Assembly (NCBI RefSeq): GCF_914767665.1 | Contig: NC_059503.1 | Coordinates: 58,484,352 to 58,548,351, forward strand | From: Harmonia axyridis | Taxonomy: Eukaryota; Arthropoda; Insecta; Coleoptera; Coccinellidae | DNA length: 64,000 nucleotides | Direction: 5' to 3' | Shown here: in pieces, positions 33,966 to 46,861 of the stretch | Layout of the letters: every line of letters starts with the position of its first letter | Position numbering within the stretch: position 1 is the stretch's first letter | The notes under the pieces: model-generated | The model's input: only the letters and a program-made list of their open reading frames with translations | Databases searched by the model: none | Told to the model about the DNA's origin: nothing | Translations under genes and position numbers: made by a program

Positions 33966-36789
33966 CTTACCTATTTCCTCATTAAAAACATTGATTTCTC
34001 TAGAAATATACATATAGATTTACAGAAAAGTGTGAATAACACAGATTTTGAGAAATTCACAAGCAAGAATATCTAACATGTTCTTTGAACAGATGAATAA
34101 GATAAGATAAACGTAGAAATCAATACAAACATCACTAATAAATCTTCATATTGCCTAAAATAATTTCTTATATGAATCTGTTGTTATCAAATGTCAAATT
34201 TCATTATAAAGAAACAATTCAAAGAATATTTTAATCGTATATCATTTGGTCTATGAATTCGAATCTATTGAAATATTACAATGATTCTCATATGAATATC
34301 ATTTTTGAAAAATACTTCTTTGTTCAATAATTCAAAAATTAAATATCAAACTATTCTGCATTCAACTATTTATTCTTCAAGAAATTTTATGCTAAATTTT
34401 ATGCTCAAAATTGTTTGATAGTTTGATCAGCAGAATTCGCATGTCTTGTGGTATAACGTATGATAATAAATTTGAGCATTCATGGCTCTATCCTTGTTTT
34501 CAAGGACCTAGTAACAGTCGTACCTACTCCGATATCTGCATCAAATGGTGTCACTACTCGTAAGATGTAACTAAAACAACTTGAGCTTTTCCATAATGAT
34601 GTACGCAGAATTTGGAATAGCCAATCATCTACCAATAACTTCGATAATAGTATCTCAGTAATTGTGTGTCAACTGCTTCAAACTTTCTGATACCATCTTC
34701 CACTGACCTTTTTCCAGGTTTTAGCCTGAGAGTGACGGTGACAACGATGATCATAGGGATTCAATTCTTGGACCAGATTGGTTTCATTTGGGAGCAGAAC
34801 TAAATTATTATTCATAATCCATTAGGTCTCCACATTTCGACAAAATTTTTCTTACATTATCTTTCTGCGCCGGCACATTTTCAGTTCACTTCACTTCATT
34901 TCAATTGGCCTTCCAAATGGACTGTAACCAGCAAATAATTTGAGCATGGTTACCTTTCTGACAGTGGATTAATTTGATCAATAGAAATCTTGAAGCACTA
35001 ATTCAATCATTCTCAATTATACTTCATTTAGAACCTGTTATTCAATATTGGCGTCGCATGGTATTCATCCTCTTCCAGTGTTCTGGATATTGGCCTCCGG
35101 ACCACCTGTGTATCCAGAGGCTGTCGAAGCTCTTCCTACATACATGACACTCATTACATCCTCTACACCTCTAGGTACACTGAGTGCCGAAAGACAATTG
35201 CGAATAGTCACGGGGTCCTGTAATGACATTCTTATTCTTAATTAAAGCAAGTCTTGCATTCCAAGGCCCGCTGTGACGATGAGATACGCGCGGCAAGCAC
35301 TAATGTGCCCTCTACTCTTGGCGGTGTTAAGATCATTCGCTAATGGGAGGTTTGGTATGTTCAAACGGAATTGTTAACGTTTTGGGCCTTTCTTGTAGTG
35401 TTACTTCGGATGGGTGAGAGTGGATTCGTTTGTTCCTCCGGGACTAACAAGGAGCCGCTGGATGATATTATAGTTGATGTTTTATGTTCCGGTATCTTCC
35501 AAGATGTTCTGGCTAATTGCCGGGATGTAGAGAGATGCAGTGATGACTTTTTGACAAAAATGAGGAAACTGTCTCATGGGAGTAATTGAGAGTTGTTGAT
35601 GATGTGAGCGGCACTGTCTCAAAAATCAAGATGCGCGATCTAGTTGGTGCGTCAATCGACCCAAAAAGATGTAAATGTAGGTGGAGTGTAGAAAGAAGTG
35701 CAGAAGCTAAATGCTCCTATTCGCAAGTAAGCTATTTATTCATTCAATAAGTTTTGGAAAGATTGTCTCCCCAAATTAAAGGTTCGATTATCAGTCTTTT
35801 CACTTAACTAAGAGTATGCCGATAGAGTAATTTCTCAAGCATCAAATTGTAATATTGGATAGACAAATTTTGAATTACATTGAAATCTGAAAGTATCGAT
35901 GCATATTCACTTCAGTAAACTCTTCAAATAATATATTATTATGAGGCTCATTAGGAATATATATCGAGTCACTATAAAAACTGCCATACACTCAAAATTA
36001 AGATATTCGAATGAAAAAATAATGAAGAACACTCGGAGTGAGTGACAACTTGGTAACAAAGTATTCTAAACAGTACCTCGATGTGAACTTTTTGAATGGT
36101 CAATTCAAGGTATTTAATTTACAGAAATAGGCCTAAGTTCTATAAATGATTTTATTTTATATAAATCAAATAATTTGACAACTTTGTGTCACTATTATAA
36201 TGATTTTATTCTTTTTTCCTCAATTATCAATCTATTGTTTTGTTGAAATCTAAAAATAATGCTTGTGTTTGACGGATTCCTATTTTCAATTCGTTATTTA
36301 GAATCAATATATTTTTGCTGACTTTCTTTTTCACACGTGTTTACCTATGATATATACGATTAGATATAATACCTATAATAATATTAGCATTAGATTAATT
36401 TTTTTGGAGTCGGTCAATCAGTCAGTCTTTCAGTTGAATGATCAGTCTTGTTTCAAACCATTTATAATAATAATTAAAATAATCTTTATTGATCCCCTAA
36501 GATATTCAAATGTATGAGACAGGTCAAAATAAACAAAAAAAAATTATGTTCACATCTGAAAAAATTAAAAGAAAATACACTGAGTTCCAGTGAATCATTG
36601 AGGTATTCATTCGTACTATAAAATCCCTTTCCACACAACATAGATCTTGTTTCTCTCTTGAAACAGAAAAAATTCATAGTTTTAAACCTTTCTGGTAACA
36701 TATTATATTTTTCAATAGCGTTGTAGGAAGGTGAATGTTCAAATTTAGTAATTTAGTTCCATGAATTTCGATGCATTTCTCGTTCTAAC
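33966..36789. other. Long non-coding stretch
   Basis: AT-rich with a less AT-rich segment at 35040-35650, where two short plus frames do not resemble known proteins. At 36480-36530 the reverse complement of the LTR polyadenylation region (TTTATTGATCCC..TGTATGAGACAGGTC) recurs, suggesting a small LTR or UTR remnant on the minus strand. Confidence 0.4.
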
Positions 36790-37723
36790 GGGTGTTTTTT
36801 TCGAGCTATATAACTTTAAGTTGTCATTACTGTTCAAGATGGAGACCGATTTAACAGCTGTCAAGTGATTTATTCTGAGATTGGTTTGGCAATTCATCAT
36901 GAATAGACTCATGCCTAAACAACGCTTGCAAATAGTGCAATTTTATTTTGAAAATAATAGTTCTGTGCAGAATACGTATCGCACTACGTCCATTTTATTT
37001 TGTTTAGCGATGAAACGCACTTCTGGTTAAATGACTACGTCAACAAACAAAACTGCCACATTTGGAGTGAAGATAATCCTCGAGTGTATGTCGAAACACC
37101 GTTACATCCAGAAAAACTGACTGTTTGGTGCGCTTTATGGGCTGGTGGAATCATTGGTCCGTACTTCTTCAAAAACGATGATGGCCAGAACGTTACAGTC
37201 AATGGTGATCGGTATAGAGCCATGATTACTAATTTTTTCATTCCTGAATTGAACAACCATGATGTCCAGGAGCTGTGGTTCCAACAAGACGGCGCAACAT
37301 GTCACACAGCTCGTGCCACAATCGATTTATTGAAAGACACGTTTGGTGACCGCCTAATTTCACGTTTTGGACCTGCGAATTGGCCTCCAAGATCTTGTGA
37401 TTTAACACTGCTAGACTACTTTCTGTGGGGTTATGTAAAGTCACTGGTCTATGCGGATAAGCCACAAACCCTTGACCATTTGGAAGACAACATTCGCCGT
37501 TTTATTGCTGATATACGGCCACAAATGTTGGAAAAAGTCATCGAAAATTGGACGTCCAGATTGGACTACATCCAAGCCAGCCGTGGCGGTCATATGCCAG
37601 AAATCATTATTAAAATGTAATGCCACAAAATTATCTTGCGGATAAATAAAACTCATGTCAATTGAATAATTCATCGTTGATTTATTGCAATTTAAAGTTC
37701 TAAAGCTCTAAAAAAAAACACCC
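36790..37723 (+). mobile_element. DD41D-like element, copy B (934 bp)
   Basis: Both ends are present: GGGTGTTTTTTTCGAGC at 36790 and a matching inverted end finishing AAAACACCC at 37723. The transposase start (MNRLMPKQRLQIVQFYFENN, from 36900) is followed by SSVQNTYRT and then a deletion that removes the rest of the DNA-binding domain, joining to FCLAMKR / FSDETHFW. The rest is intact (see 37000-37620). Copy C at 40117 shares the same deletion point. Confidence 0.85.
37000..37620 (+). pseudogene. Transposase catalytic domain, complete triad, N-terminus lost
   Basis: A 206-codon frame without ATG at its start. It has FSDETHFWLNDYVNKQNCHI (first Asp), PEKLTVWCALWAGGIIGPYF, RYRAMITNFFIPELNNHDVQ, LWFQQDGATCHTARATIDLL (second Asp), WPPRSCDLTLLDYFLWGYVK (third Asp) and the C-terminal QASRGGHMPEIIIKM. 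Counting places 41 residues between the second and third Asp, which fits the DD41D (rosa-type) group. Most of the DNA-binding half is missing, so the protein should not bind its ends. It is the best preserved transposase in the window. Confidence 0.85.
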
Positions 37724-40116
37724 TTTATGAGAGTAATGATTGAACTGATTTCAAATTCGCTAACCTTGTAAATATATTCATTTTTGAAAAGGGAAACAAA
37801 CCTCATAAATATATGTATGAAACAGTATATAAATAATAAGACAAAAATATAAACAATTATATTTTTGACTTGGATAATAATAGAAATAAAAAAAAATTTA
37901 CTAAAAGACAATCCTTACAAATCGAATACCCAATACATCAGATTATATAAACTAATGGAATAAATGAGTTTCAATAAATAATAATAAGACAAACAATTCT
38001 CCTCCATACTGCGGAAATAATAATATGTTCAAAATGTTGGGTTCAGTGTGTACCCAGAGGACTTGGTTATGATTTTTTTTGTGCCCTTTTCAATTTGATA
38101 CTTTACATTGAAAACATCTGAATTTCATCTCAATTATCGAAAATAAAATTATTCGAAGTTTTAGAATACTTATCTCATTTCTTGAAAAACTTTGTTGATT
38201 GAAAAAAAAGAAAAATTTCAGTATAATTTCTTTCGACTATTTAAATGCTCCACAGAACAAATTCACAGATGAGATATTGGATAAAATACCGATCTGTAAC
38301 AGGACTACCCCGCACAAAATATTCCACCGTCTCAAGACTGCAAACGTGTGAAGCGTCTGTATTGTTGGCTAATTAAATTTCTCTCACCCTCACTCGATCT
38401 TCAAGATTCCTACATATTATAAGTGACAGCCGATCTGAAGAACCGAACTGAACTGGTCTTACTTTACACCCATTGACGGGGCAGAAGGGGATAGGGGGTA
38501 AATTTCAATTCGTTTCAGCTTCTGTTCAACTTGATTTCCCAAGAGACCCATAAGGAGGTAACATTTTTGGAGATTTCTATCGATCATTTGACAATATAAA
38601 TAGGTACTGATTCCTTCAAACTAAAAGTTTGATTCTCAAAAATAGAAATATATTGTACAAGTGAGTTTTGTTTCAAAAACCTTCAATGTATAACAAACTT
38701 GCAACAAACTGAACCAAACCATAATTGATACGTTTTTCTAGTAATACCAGACTTCTAAAATTCTAAAGAATAAATATTTCATTACTGAAATGTACAGAAA
38801 ATCGAATCATTCCTTAAGCATGGGGATTGATTCCGAAGAGTCCAAAACTTAAATAATTCTTATGCTTGTTTTTAAGTTCAGAAGGAGGCAATCTAATATA
38901 AACATCAAACTTATAACATCATTGTGCCAAAACATTCTGTATCTGATTTATCTTTTTTTCATCTAGAAATACAATTTCAACATAACCAATATCAAAACCA
39001 ACCCAATGAATTGTAATTTCATTTTTAATTGATGATTTGCATATCCATTTCACAGAAGAGTAAGAAAGAGGATTTATAATTGAACCAGTTCAGATTAATT
39101 AAGTAACTTTCTTTTAAGTTCAACAGGTCAACAGTGTTCCCAAATGCAAGTTAGTGAAATTAATATACCTTCAAATCAGAGGTTTGTGAATTCAGTGAGT
39201 TTTTTGAACTATAAGATTCTGATGAAGGAAAAATTGTATATAGCCGTTCACTTAATGGTAAAATTCTGAATAGAATATTTACGGTAGGTTTAAATATTTG
39301 TATATTGTTTTTGTTTTTCTGTACAAAAAAGTATGTATCAAAAATATATATCAGATAGTGAAGGTTTTGTCTTGAGTTTGAATATCTTATTCAGAAATTA
39401 TAATCGTTCCTTGAAAACAGATATGATAGAGTTTCGATTCTGGAGTTCATAACAAAAAATCAAGCTTCGTGCAAAACTGTGTGTGGATATCGTGGTCAGA
39501 ATAATAGAATCGAAAAAAAATTCTCAATATTTCTGAACAATAAATACTATTATGTTCGAATTCAGTTTGTATAAACAATTGTCCATGATGAGTTTCAGTA
39601 GGATCGTTACAAGAAAGTGGTTACATTGAAATCGAAGACATACTCAAAACCATATTTTTCTCCTAGGAAAACCTCTCCTTCTACGCCTCTGAGAACGTCA
39701 CTCCCGATACAAGACATCATCTAATCTCTCGGATTAAACCAAACCAGGAGTCGAAGTAGCGTTTCTCGTCGACATCGGCATTCTCATTACTAACACTTTA
39801 TTAATTCCGAGGTGTTTGACACGGGGTTGAAACGGAAACAACCATCGGACCGATATCCGGAACCCTTAGCCTGCGGAATCAGATTCCTAATCTAATAGGG
39901 TTCGATTGTTACGGGACGTAGACCTAACCTATCGTCTTCAGATAGACCTGTTGACGTGGTCTGTGATGGATGAATGCGAGGCCGATTGGTGGCTGTTGAT
40001 ATGTGGAATATCTGTTGCGTTAAAAGATATACATTTCCTTATTCTTTGAAGAGAATGTGTTTTACAAGAGTTTTAATAGAAGTTGAGACAGAGGTCATAT
40101 TGTATTGAAAGGTATA
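37724..40116. other. AT-rich DNA and a GC-richer island
   Basis: 37724-39650 is AT-rich. 39020-39380 is a diverged copy of sequence at 50970-51300. 39660-40020 is a unique GC-richer island. No gene recognised. Confidence 0.4.
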
Positions 40117-40723
40117 GGGTGTTTTTTTTTCGAGGTATATAACTTTAAGTTGGTATTACTGTTCAAAATGGCGACCGATTTAACAGCTGTCAAATGATTT
40201 ATTCTCAGTTTGGTTTGGCAATTCATCATGAATAGACTCAAGCCTGAATAACGCTTGCAAATAGTGCAATTTTATTTCGAAAATAATGGTTCTGTGCGGA
40301 ATACGTATCGCGCACTACGTCCATTTTATTTTGTTCAGCGATGAAGCGCACTTCTGGTTGAATGGCTACATCAACAAACAAAACTGCCGCATTCGGAGTG
40401 AAGCTAATCCTCAAGTGTATGTCGAAACACCGTTACATCCAGAAAAACTGACTGTTTGGTGCGCTTTATGGGCTGGTAGAATCATTGGTCCGTACTTCTT
40501 CAGAAACGATGATGGCCAGAACGTTACAGTCAATGGTGATCGGTATAGAGCCATGATGACTAACTTTTTAATACCTGAATTGAACAACCATTATGTCCAG
40601 GAGCTGTGGTTTGAACAAGACGGCACAACATGTCACACAGCTCGTGTCACAATGAAATCGAATCGAATAATCCATCGTTCTTTCATTGCAATTTGAAGTT
40701 CTATAGCTCTAAAAAAAACACCC
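40117..40723 (+). mobile_element. DD41D-like element, copy C (607 bp, internally deleted)
   Basis: TA precedes GGGTGTTTTTTTTTCGAGG at 40117; the inverted end finishes AAAACACCC at 40723. It shares with copy B the deletion that joins the HTH start to ILFSDEAHFW. The frame 40286-40696 then continues through VWCALWAGRIIGPYF and LWFEQDGTTCHTARVTM, where QQD has become EQD. A second deletion removes the third Asp block, jumping to the 3' untranslated end (CGAATCGAATAATCCATCG). A non-autonomous derivative with both termini. Confidence 0.85.
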
Positions 40724-41868
40724 TCCACTTCCACTAGGTACGAACCGTGTAACAGGTGAGATTCATCGTGTTTGCGCTGTACGGACGGACGGAATTTGAT
40801 TTGACAGCAGAGTACTCATCAGTGATTCGAACGTTATCGTTTGAGACAATTCCTTGATAAAAATTCGAAAATTGAATACAGCCTTTTGAGTTATTGATAT
40901 TCTCAACATCCAACTAATTATGACTCAATTTCAACGAACGAATATAAATTGTACATCAGCCTCCATTGTCGATGAAAAAGTCCAAACAATTTTCTCGAAG
41001 ATGAGACATATTTTACCTTTTTCCCATTCATATCATGAAATCGTGGATACTCTCATTCCATCTCAGCCGGTAAATTCCCGAAATTGATTTCTTCTATCAG
41101 CGAAGTGACAGCAGGCCATGTTTCATATTGTTTTCGTTTCTCTTTTGTTCGGCGAAATTGGGCCTTCTTTATTTCGCGGGGCTTTCCTTCAATAGAAGCC
41201 ATTAAATAACTTGTCTTCAATTATTTTTTTTTCACTGTTGCCGTTTCCCCTCGTCCTGGAGGAATATGACGTTCAATCAAGAAAAAGATGAGCAATGATC
41301 TTTCGGTATTTGATTAATTGTTTTCGCTACCGTTGTAGATGGATGGGAGAGACATCGGATTTGTTGTTGGTTATTTGACAGGGTGACAATAGAAGGAAGG
41401 AGATGAAATTTTATCGTTATGTACTGTCAGGTAGTTGTTGGTCTCGACATGAATGTATTCGACTGTTGTTCTCCTTCTATATGAATTAGGATGATTGAAT
41501 TTTTTAAACTTGTTATTTTGAAGTGAATTTTTGTCATTATAGCGCCCTGTCATTATATACTCGATAACGTTCGAAGTTTGAACTTTCACTGAAGAATATC
41601 AATTATTTATCTCCACTAACATTATAAAGAGGTAACTTTTGTTCGTATGTTTATATGTTTGTTGTGAATTGCCTCAATAACTACTGAATCAATTCCAAAA
41701 ATTCTATCACCTGTCGAAAGGTACACTATCGCCGAGTAACTCAGTTTAACTTGACTTAGTCGATGAAATGCTATCGGAATTCTTATAATGTGTGCGCTTG
41801 CATTTTGGTTGATAACACGTAAATACAATGTGCTACAAAAATAATTGTTTTGAGTGGATCAAAAAAAA
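40724..41868. other. Non-coding single-copy DNA
   Basis: Unique sequence, part moderately GC-rich (40740-41200). No gene recognised; frames are short. Confidence 0.4.
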
Positions 41869-41869
41869 A

Positions 41870-42545
41870 GTCCACGACGCCATATATCTGTAGGCTTGGT
41901 TAATCGATCGTCTAGAGGTATGATTCGATAACCTGGCCTTTCCACTTCTTCTCCGTGACTTTGTTCGGTTTAAGAAATAATTGAACTCTTTTTAATTATT
42001 AACCTCTATTTACAAAGTCACAATTATACAGTACAAACTCAGTATTGAGAAGATCCTAATTACGTCTTAATTACAAGTTTCTCACTACGGTACTGAATTT
42101 CGTCTTTAACTCGAGTGTTAATTACTCGAGTCGTCTTCGATATTTCACGTCTTCGTCGTACTTCAAGTTTTCGGTCGTCTCGTCTCTAACTTGTTCGCGA
42201 CTCGTCATAATCTAGTCCGCGAACCGTCTTTACGTCGTACGTCTCAAGTTGACCGACCGAACTTGCTCTGTCTCCCGTCTTAGACTTGACTTGAACCTTA
42301 CTCGTCTTCGACTTAAATTGAACTGACTCTCGACTCCAACTTACTTCGTCCCCTGACCGCAACTTACCCCGTCCACTCTGAATATTCTTTCCTCCTTCCG
42401 GCTTGGCCACACCCTTAGGGAAAGTACCATTCCTAGTCCAATAAGAGCTTTGCCGTAGCGCCCACAAAGATCTTCGCGGATTCCTAGAAATCGAATATTC
42501 TCGAAGGACTAGAACCTGACACCCAGATCTGACACATCTGGTACA
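41870..42545 (-). mobile_element. Probable LTR with primer-binding site
   Basis: On the minus strand the unit starts TGTACCAGATGTG (42545) and ends CCTACA (41889), giving the TG..CA ends of an LTR of about 657 bp. Six bases later TGGCGTCGTGGAC (41882-41870) begins with TGG, as most primer-binding sites do. The interior is compositionally odd: 42110-42340 is built from short words such as GTCTT, CGTC and ACTTGA. It also contains two ACTCGAGT palindromes (42109-42116 and 42124-42131). A minus frame (42186-42467) crosses it but looks like a by-product. No second LTR is in the window. Confidence 0.45.
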
Positions 42546-43410
42546 ACCGTGTTGTCTTCGAACTTTTCAAACTCCCCAGTAAATCTCTTCAAGATTTACA
42601 ATTCCATGACATATCTTCGACACCTCGAAGAATAACACATCCTTTTTACATTATATGTACAATAACAATTCGTTAATTGTAAATTCATTGAACCTGTCAT
42701 GCCCTCGACACTTGAAAAAACAAATAGGTCTCCAAGCATCCTGTTGACCATCTCAATTATTTACAGGGAACAATAACTGGATCCTACATATCTATCTTTC
42801 ATGAATAAATGATTAATGCCCTTCATTAATTCAAATAATTATGCTACATATCATTGTTAACAAACAGAAGTGAAATTGTGTCAAATAATTGTATCATCCA
42901 GGAAGGTTGTGCACAAATAATTCCTCGATTCTATACCCATGGTTCCATTTCCAGTAGCATTTTGTAGATATACATCGATGTTAGTTTCTGTTATATAAAT
43001 TAGTCACAATTTGGCATTTTGTATGTGAATGATGTAGAAAATTGCCAATTTTCTAGCATCATTATGAGGCAAGCGTTTGAATCCTTACTGATAACATTTA
43101 TTCCATCTCAAAAGTAATTCATGAAGATGAACAAGTTTTTCACTTGGACGCCTACTTCGAGAGATATTGTGAAATGAAGACATTTCTATTGTCTATTACT
43201 ACGAATGAAGTGGGTGTGGAGTGACCGCTGGTGAGTGTATCAAGGAAATTCGCTCTCTGATTCTCAGTACGTATTTGGACTTGGACGGGGTTCGTTAGGA
43301 ATATTGAAGGCGTGCGGTATCGAACATTGAATAAACGACGATAATAAAGGATTGGAGATACAGGTAAGAGCTAATGTGGATGGTTGCAAGCTGAATTCGT
43401 TATTAGTATA
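42546..43410. other. Nothing recognised
   Basis: AT-rich; no motif or repeat match within the window. Confidence 0.45.
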
Positions 43411-43825
43411 GAATAGTTATTTATAATACAAGTGCAGAAGGCATTGATATTTCTCCACGAGTTCAAAATTCGAAAACGAGCCACGAAGTGGCGAGTTTTC
43501 GAATGAACGAGTGGTAGAATGAGCCTTCTGTACGAGTATTATACATTATTCTCTCTAATTCGTTGCATTTTTATTGAAATTAGTGAATTATTGCCATAAA
43601 TATCAATTAGTAATTTTTGCATTGAAAAATGTTGGTTGGCAGAACTGATTTATTTAAGGCCGATTGATGAATTGACAGATAAAGCCGTGGCGGAAAGTTC
43701 GGAGTACCAACATATAATAATGAAATATAACCATGAAAACTGTGCGTTTCTGATATATTCTCGCACGATTTTGTTCTACAAGATGTGGAAGAATGAACGG
43801 AATAACCACAGAATTAGAGAAAATG
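43411..43825 (+). repeat. Dispersed 415-bp repeat, copy 2
   Basis: Nearly identical to 21779-22193, including the opening hairpin and the short shared frame (EYQHII..FLIYSRTILFYKMWK). Similarity ends at GAGAAAAT (about 43825); the frame runs on into unique sequence to 43968. Confidence 0.8.
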
Positions 43826-44568
43826 AAATTCTGCATCAGCAATCAATTATTAGATGTATTGATTTGCAAAAATTGATCCAGATACTCATGTTTCTACTTA
43901 TTTTTAGATTATTTTCATCTATTAATCCAAATAGCACTCAAACTCTCCCCACAAGAAGGATTATTTGATTACAAAATTGAAAATATTTGTTCACCTATGG
44001 AATATCATACCCTTTAACATCGAAAATTACATTTGGATAAAATTGAGGCTCCACCTTGGAAACGTTTTTGTCTTACATTCTCGTCGTCGAAATACCGAAC
44101 ATTAAATTTTTTTTTCGAGATTTTTTTCAAGTTGCATCTGAATTGCTGATCAGATATCACCACTGACTCTTTGACTGTCTTTGGTCTCAATATCTTCTAT
44201 TTGGTTATTTTCAATTTCTATGGAATAAATAGTAGTTTTAATATATATATTCTTTTGAAAAAGGGCAATACAACTTTTGTTTTGGTTGAAGAGGAAAATT
44301 ATGTCAGCATATTCTGTAAACGTTTACACAAACCAGTCACTACACCGATACGGGGAGACAGAGTTTTTGCTGAGGTTTTTATCTGTTCTCTTGTATCATA
44401 CGTTGAAATGTATGATGCCCCGTTACATTTCCTCTGCTAATACTGAGATTCATCGACACATATTCTTGATTGTTTGAAATTAATAATTTGTATTGTAGTT
44501 TTAATTACTCGATATTACATAACTGAATAGCCTATCATCTCTGTAAGTGTATTTCCAGAATCTTTATA
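43826..44568. other. Nothing recognised
   Basis: AT-rich; overlapping frames at 44171-44477 have no known motif. Confidence 0.4.
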
Positions 44569-45755
44569 GGGTGTCCTGAAAGTAAACCAATTTAGGTAAA
44601 CCAACCATTCAAAATTAAAAAACAACCCTAGTCGTCCTAATAAACTATTGGCCAAAAAAGTTTCAATTCAAATTCACAGGATGCTGAAGTTTAATTGAAC
44701 AACTCATTGCGAAAACCCTATTTTTTTTTTGAATAATAAACAGTTCTATTCTTTCACAGGTTGAAAAACGCATTGAATGGAATTGAATGGAAAGTGGAAT
44801 TAATGGATCAAAAATAATTGAATGATCGCCGTAAATGCTATGGATTTTAATCTTTTGGGTTACATGAAACAACTGATGTATCGTGATGAAAGAGAAACTT
44901 CAATGAAGAGAATTGATGAATTGCTTACCATAAGGCAAAATAAGAATGAGTCAATGAGATTTACTTGAGAAACTAAACGATAAGAAGCATACATCAGAAG
45001 TAAGAATTGTATTAGAAATTCCGGATGTTCGTTTGTTTTTATGTTAATATAGTTATTCAGTTAGGCGTTTACTCAATTCGTACAATTTTGAATATTCTTT
45101 TTTTTTTTGATGGTTTTAGTATTTTATTGATTGGAATTATATTTCTATACAAAAATATATATCAATATTATATCAGATAGAGAATGTTTTGGCATAATGA
45201 TCGCATAATTAAGTATTCATTACCTTCATCAAATGGACTCATTTGACTTTTATAATTCAAAGAAATAAAACTTTATTCAATGATATTAAGGGTAAGTATT
45301 ACTATACGCAAGGATTTAGACTTGAAAGATATCTTGTGGGTTTCGAATTATTGCATTAACTGTACCTAGTGTAACTGTACGTTTTACGTTTTTGTTTAGT
45401 TTCATTGAAAAATAATCAAACTGATTTATCGTGATGAAAGAGAAACTTCAATGAAGAGAATTGATGAATTGCTTACCATAAGGCAAAATAAGAATAAGTC
45501 AATGAGATTCACTTGAGAAACTAAACGATAAGAAGCATACATCAGAAGTAATAGATGAAATTTCGAGCAATTTTTGTGAACATGAATGTTGTATTGAAAC
45601 TTATTAGAAATTATTTTGGGTTTCTCAAATGAACTCTAACACCCTTTATATTCAAAATGAAGTCTCTCTGGCCGATTATTTTCCATTAACACAAATAGGT
45701 TTTGTTTTATTCTGACTAATGGTGAACGTGTGTCGGTTTATTTTCAGGACACCTT
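44569..45755. mobile_element. Non-autonomous TIR element with an insert
   Basis: Bounded by GGGTGTCCTGAAAGTAAACC (44569) and the inverse GGTTTATTTTCAGGACACC (ending about 45755), with TA before the left end. Inside, a 132-bp segment occurs twice in direct orientation (44871-45002 and 45418-45550), flanking a 415-bp unit that is also found at 51161-51575. No coding sequence was recognised. Confidence 0.65.
45005..45420 (+). repeat. Dispersed 415-bp unit, copy A
   Basis: Matches 51161-51575 almost base for base, from AATTGTATTAGAAATTCCGG to TTGAAAAATAATCAAA. A more diverged relative is at about 39220-39370. Confidence 0.85.
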
Positions 45756-46787
45756 CTAAATTCCAACCACATAAAAATTCTTTGAAAAATAAAGTTTCTA
45801 AATCCTCACCGCTCCTTAACTAAGTTTTATCTTGTAACAAACTCAAGCTCAATCCTGAAAAGACCATCGATACCTTCTGTTGAAAAACAAACATCGTAAT
45901 CAATATTGACTGCGCGACTGATCAAAGACAAAGTTGAAGAACAAGTTTAAAATTGGCTCGTCTGGAAGTTCTCCCAATTTTCGACACCCCAAATTTCGAC
46001 GGGGCGCAATCATTAGAGTATTTCTCACCCGGCCTGATTCCCAATCGCGGCACGTCAAGCCTTCACCCCCGTACCCCTCGGAGGTGATTTTTTATTTAAC
46101 ATCTTTCGGAGGTGTCAAGTTGCAAATTGGATTGAGGAGATCAATCGGGACGAGGAGTTAAGTTGTTGGAAAAGATGGGTTAACAAGGAGGGAAAAGTTT
46201 GTTTGGGAAACGTCCTTTATCCGGAAATAGTCTTGGGTTGGAGTAGATAGAATGTTATTCTCCCCTATTGTGTGATATATGAAATCTAATTTTGTGGATA
46301 TGAAAAATTTCCACAGAAGAATATCTCTTAACTCAAGTCTTATATTTATGGTTGCAAGATAATACATAAGTAACCCTTCACAGTACATATTTCAAAGGTT
46401 TCAAGTGTAAGTGGGTTTTCTCGAGGATAGATGGCTCAGGTTTTGTAATTTTATGTTAAGATATGTATACGTTGACTAAAAACTACAATTTTTTGTCTAA
46501 CGAATTTTTAATGAGTGAGAAATAGTAACTGAAAGTCGTGAAGAAATATAACAAACAGTGTTTAGAAAAAATTGGGAAATTGGGTTAAAAAACCATCTCC
46601 ACCTCTATGCGTCAACATATTTACATCCTGTAAACTCTGAGCTGTATAGCTGTCATATAATTTGTTGCTCTTCGGCTAATATACATATTTCGCAGGATCT
46701 TTTATGGACACGGAGGTGGGAAATCGACTAATTCATCAGCTTATTTTAACATAGATCACCCACTAAATGCATTGACTGAAGCATCAA
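45756..46787. other. Spacer with a GC-richer island
   Basis: 45930-46200 is unique and GC-richer with an ATG frame (45934-46161) of unknown type. The rest is AT-rich. Confidence 0.4.
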
Positions 46788-46861
46788 TCAATTTGAGATG
46801 TTAATATGAAAAGGCAAACACACTTGTCAGAAAAAAAGCATAAACTCCTTTCATTGGCCAA

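Noticed and set aside
37035..37674. Several minus-strand frames opposite transposase copy B
   Set aside because: Antisense shadows of the well-supported plus-strand catalytic domain.
39230..39250. CTGATGA next to GGAAA near 39.2 kb
   Set aside because: Only two bases separate the boxes, so there is no stem II; it belongs to a diverged dispersed repeat.
42186..42467. 93-codon minus-strand frame
   Set aside because: Lies inside the probable LTR and is made of low-complexity Ser/Lys-rich words; no independent evidence for a protein.
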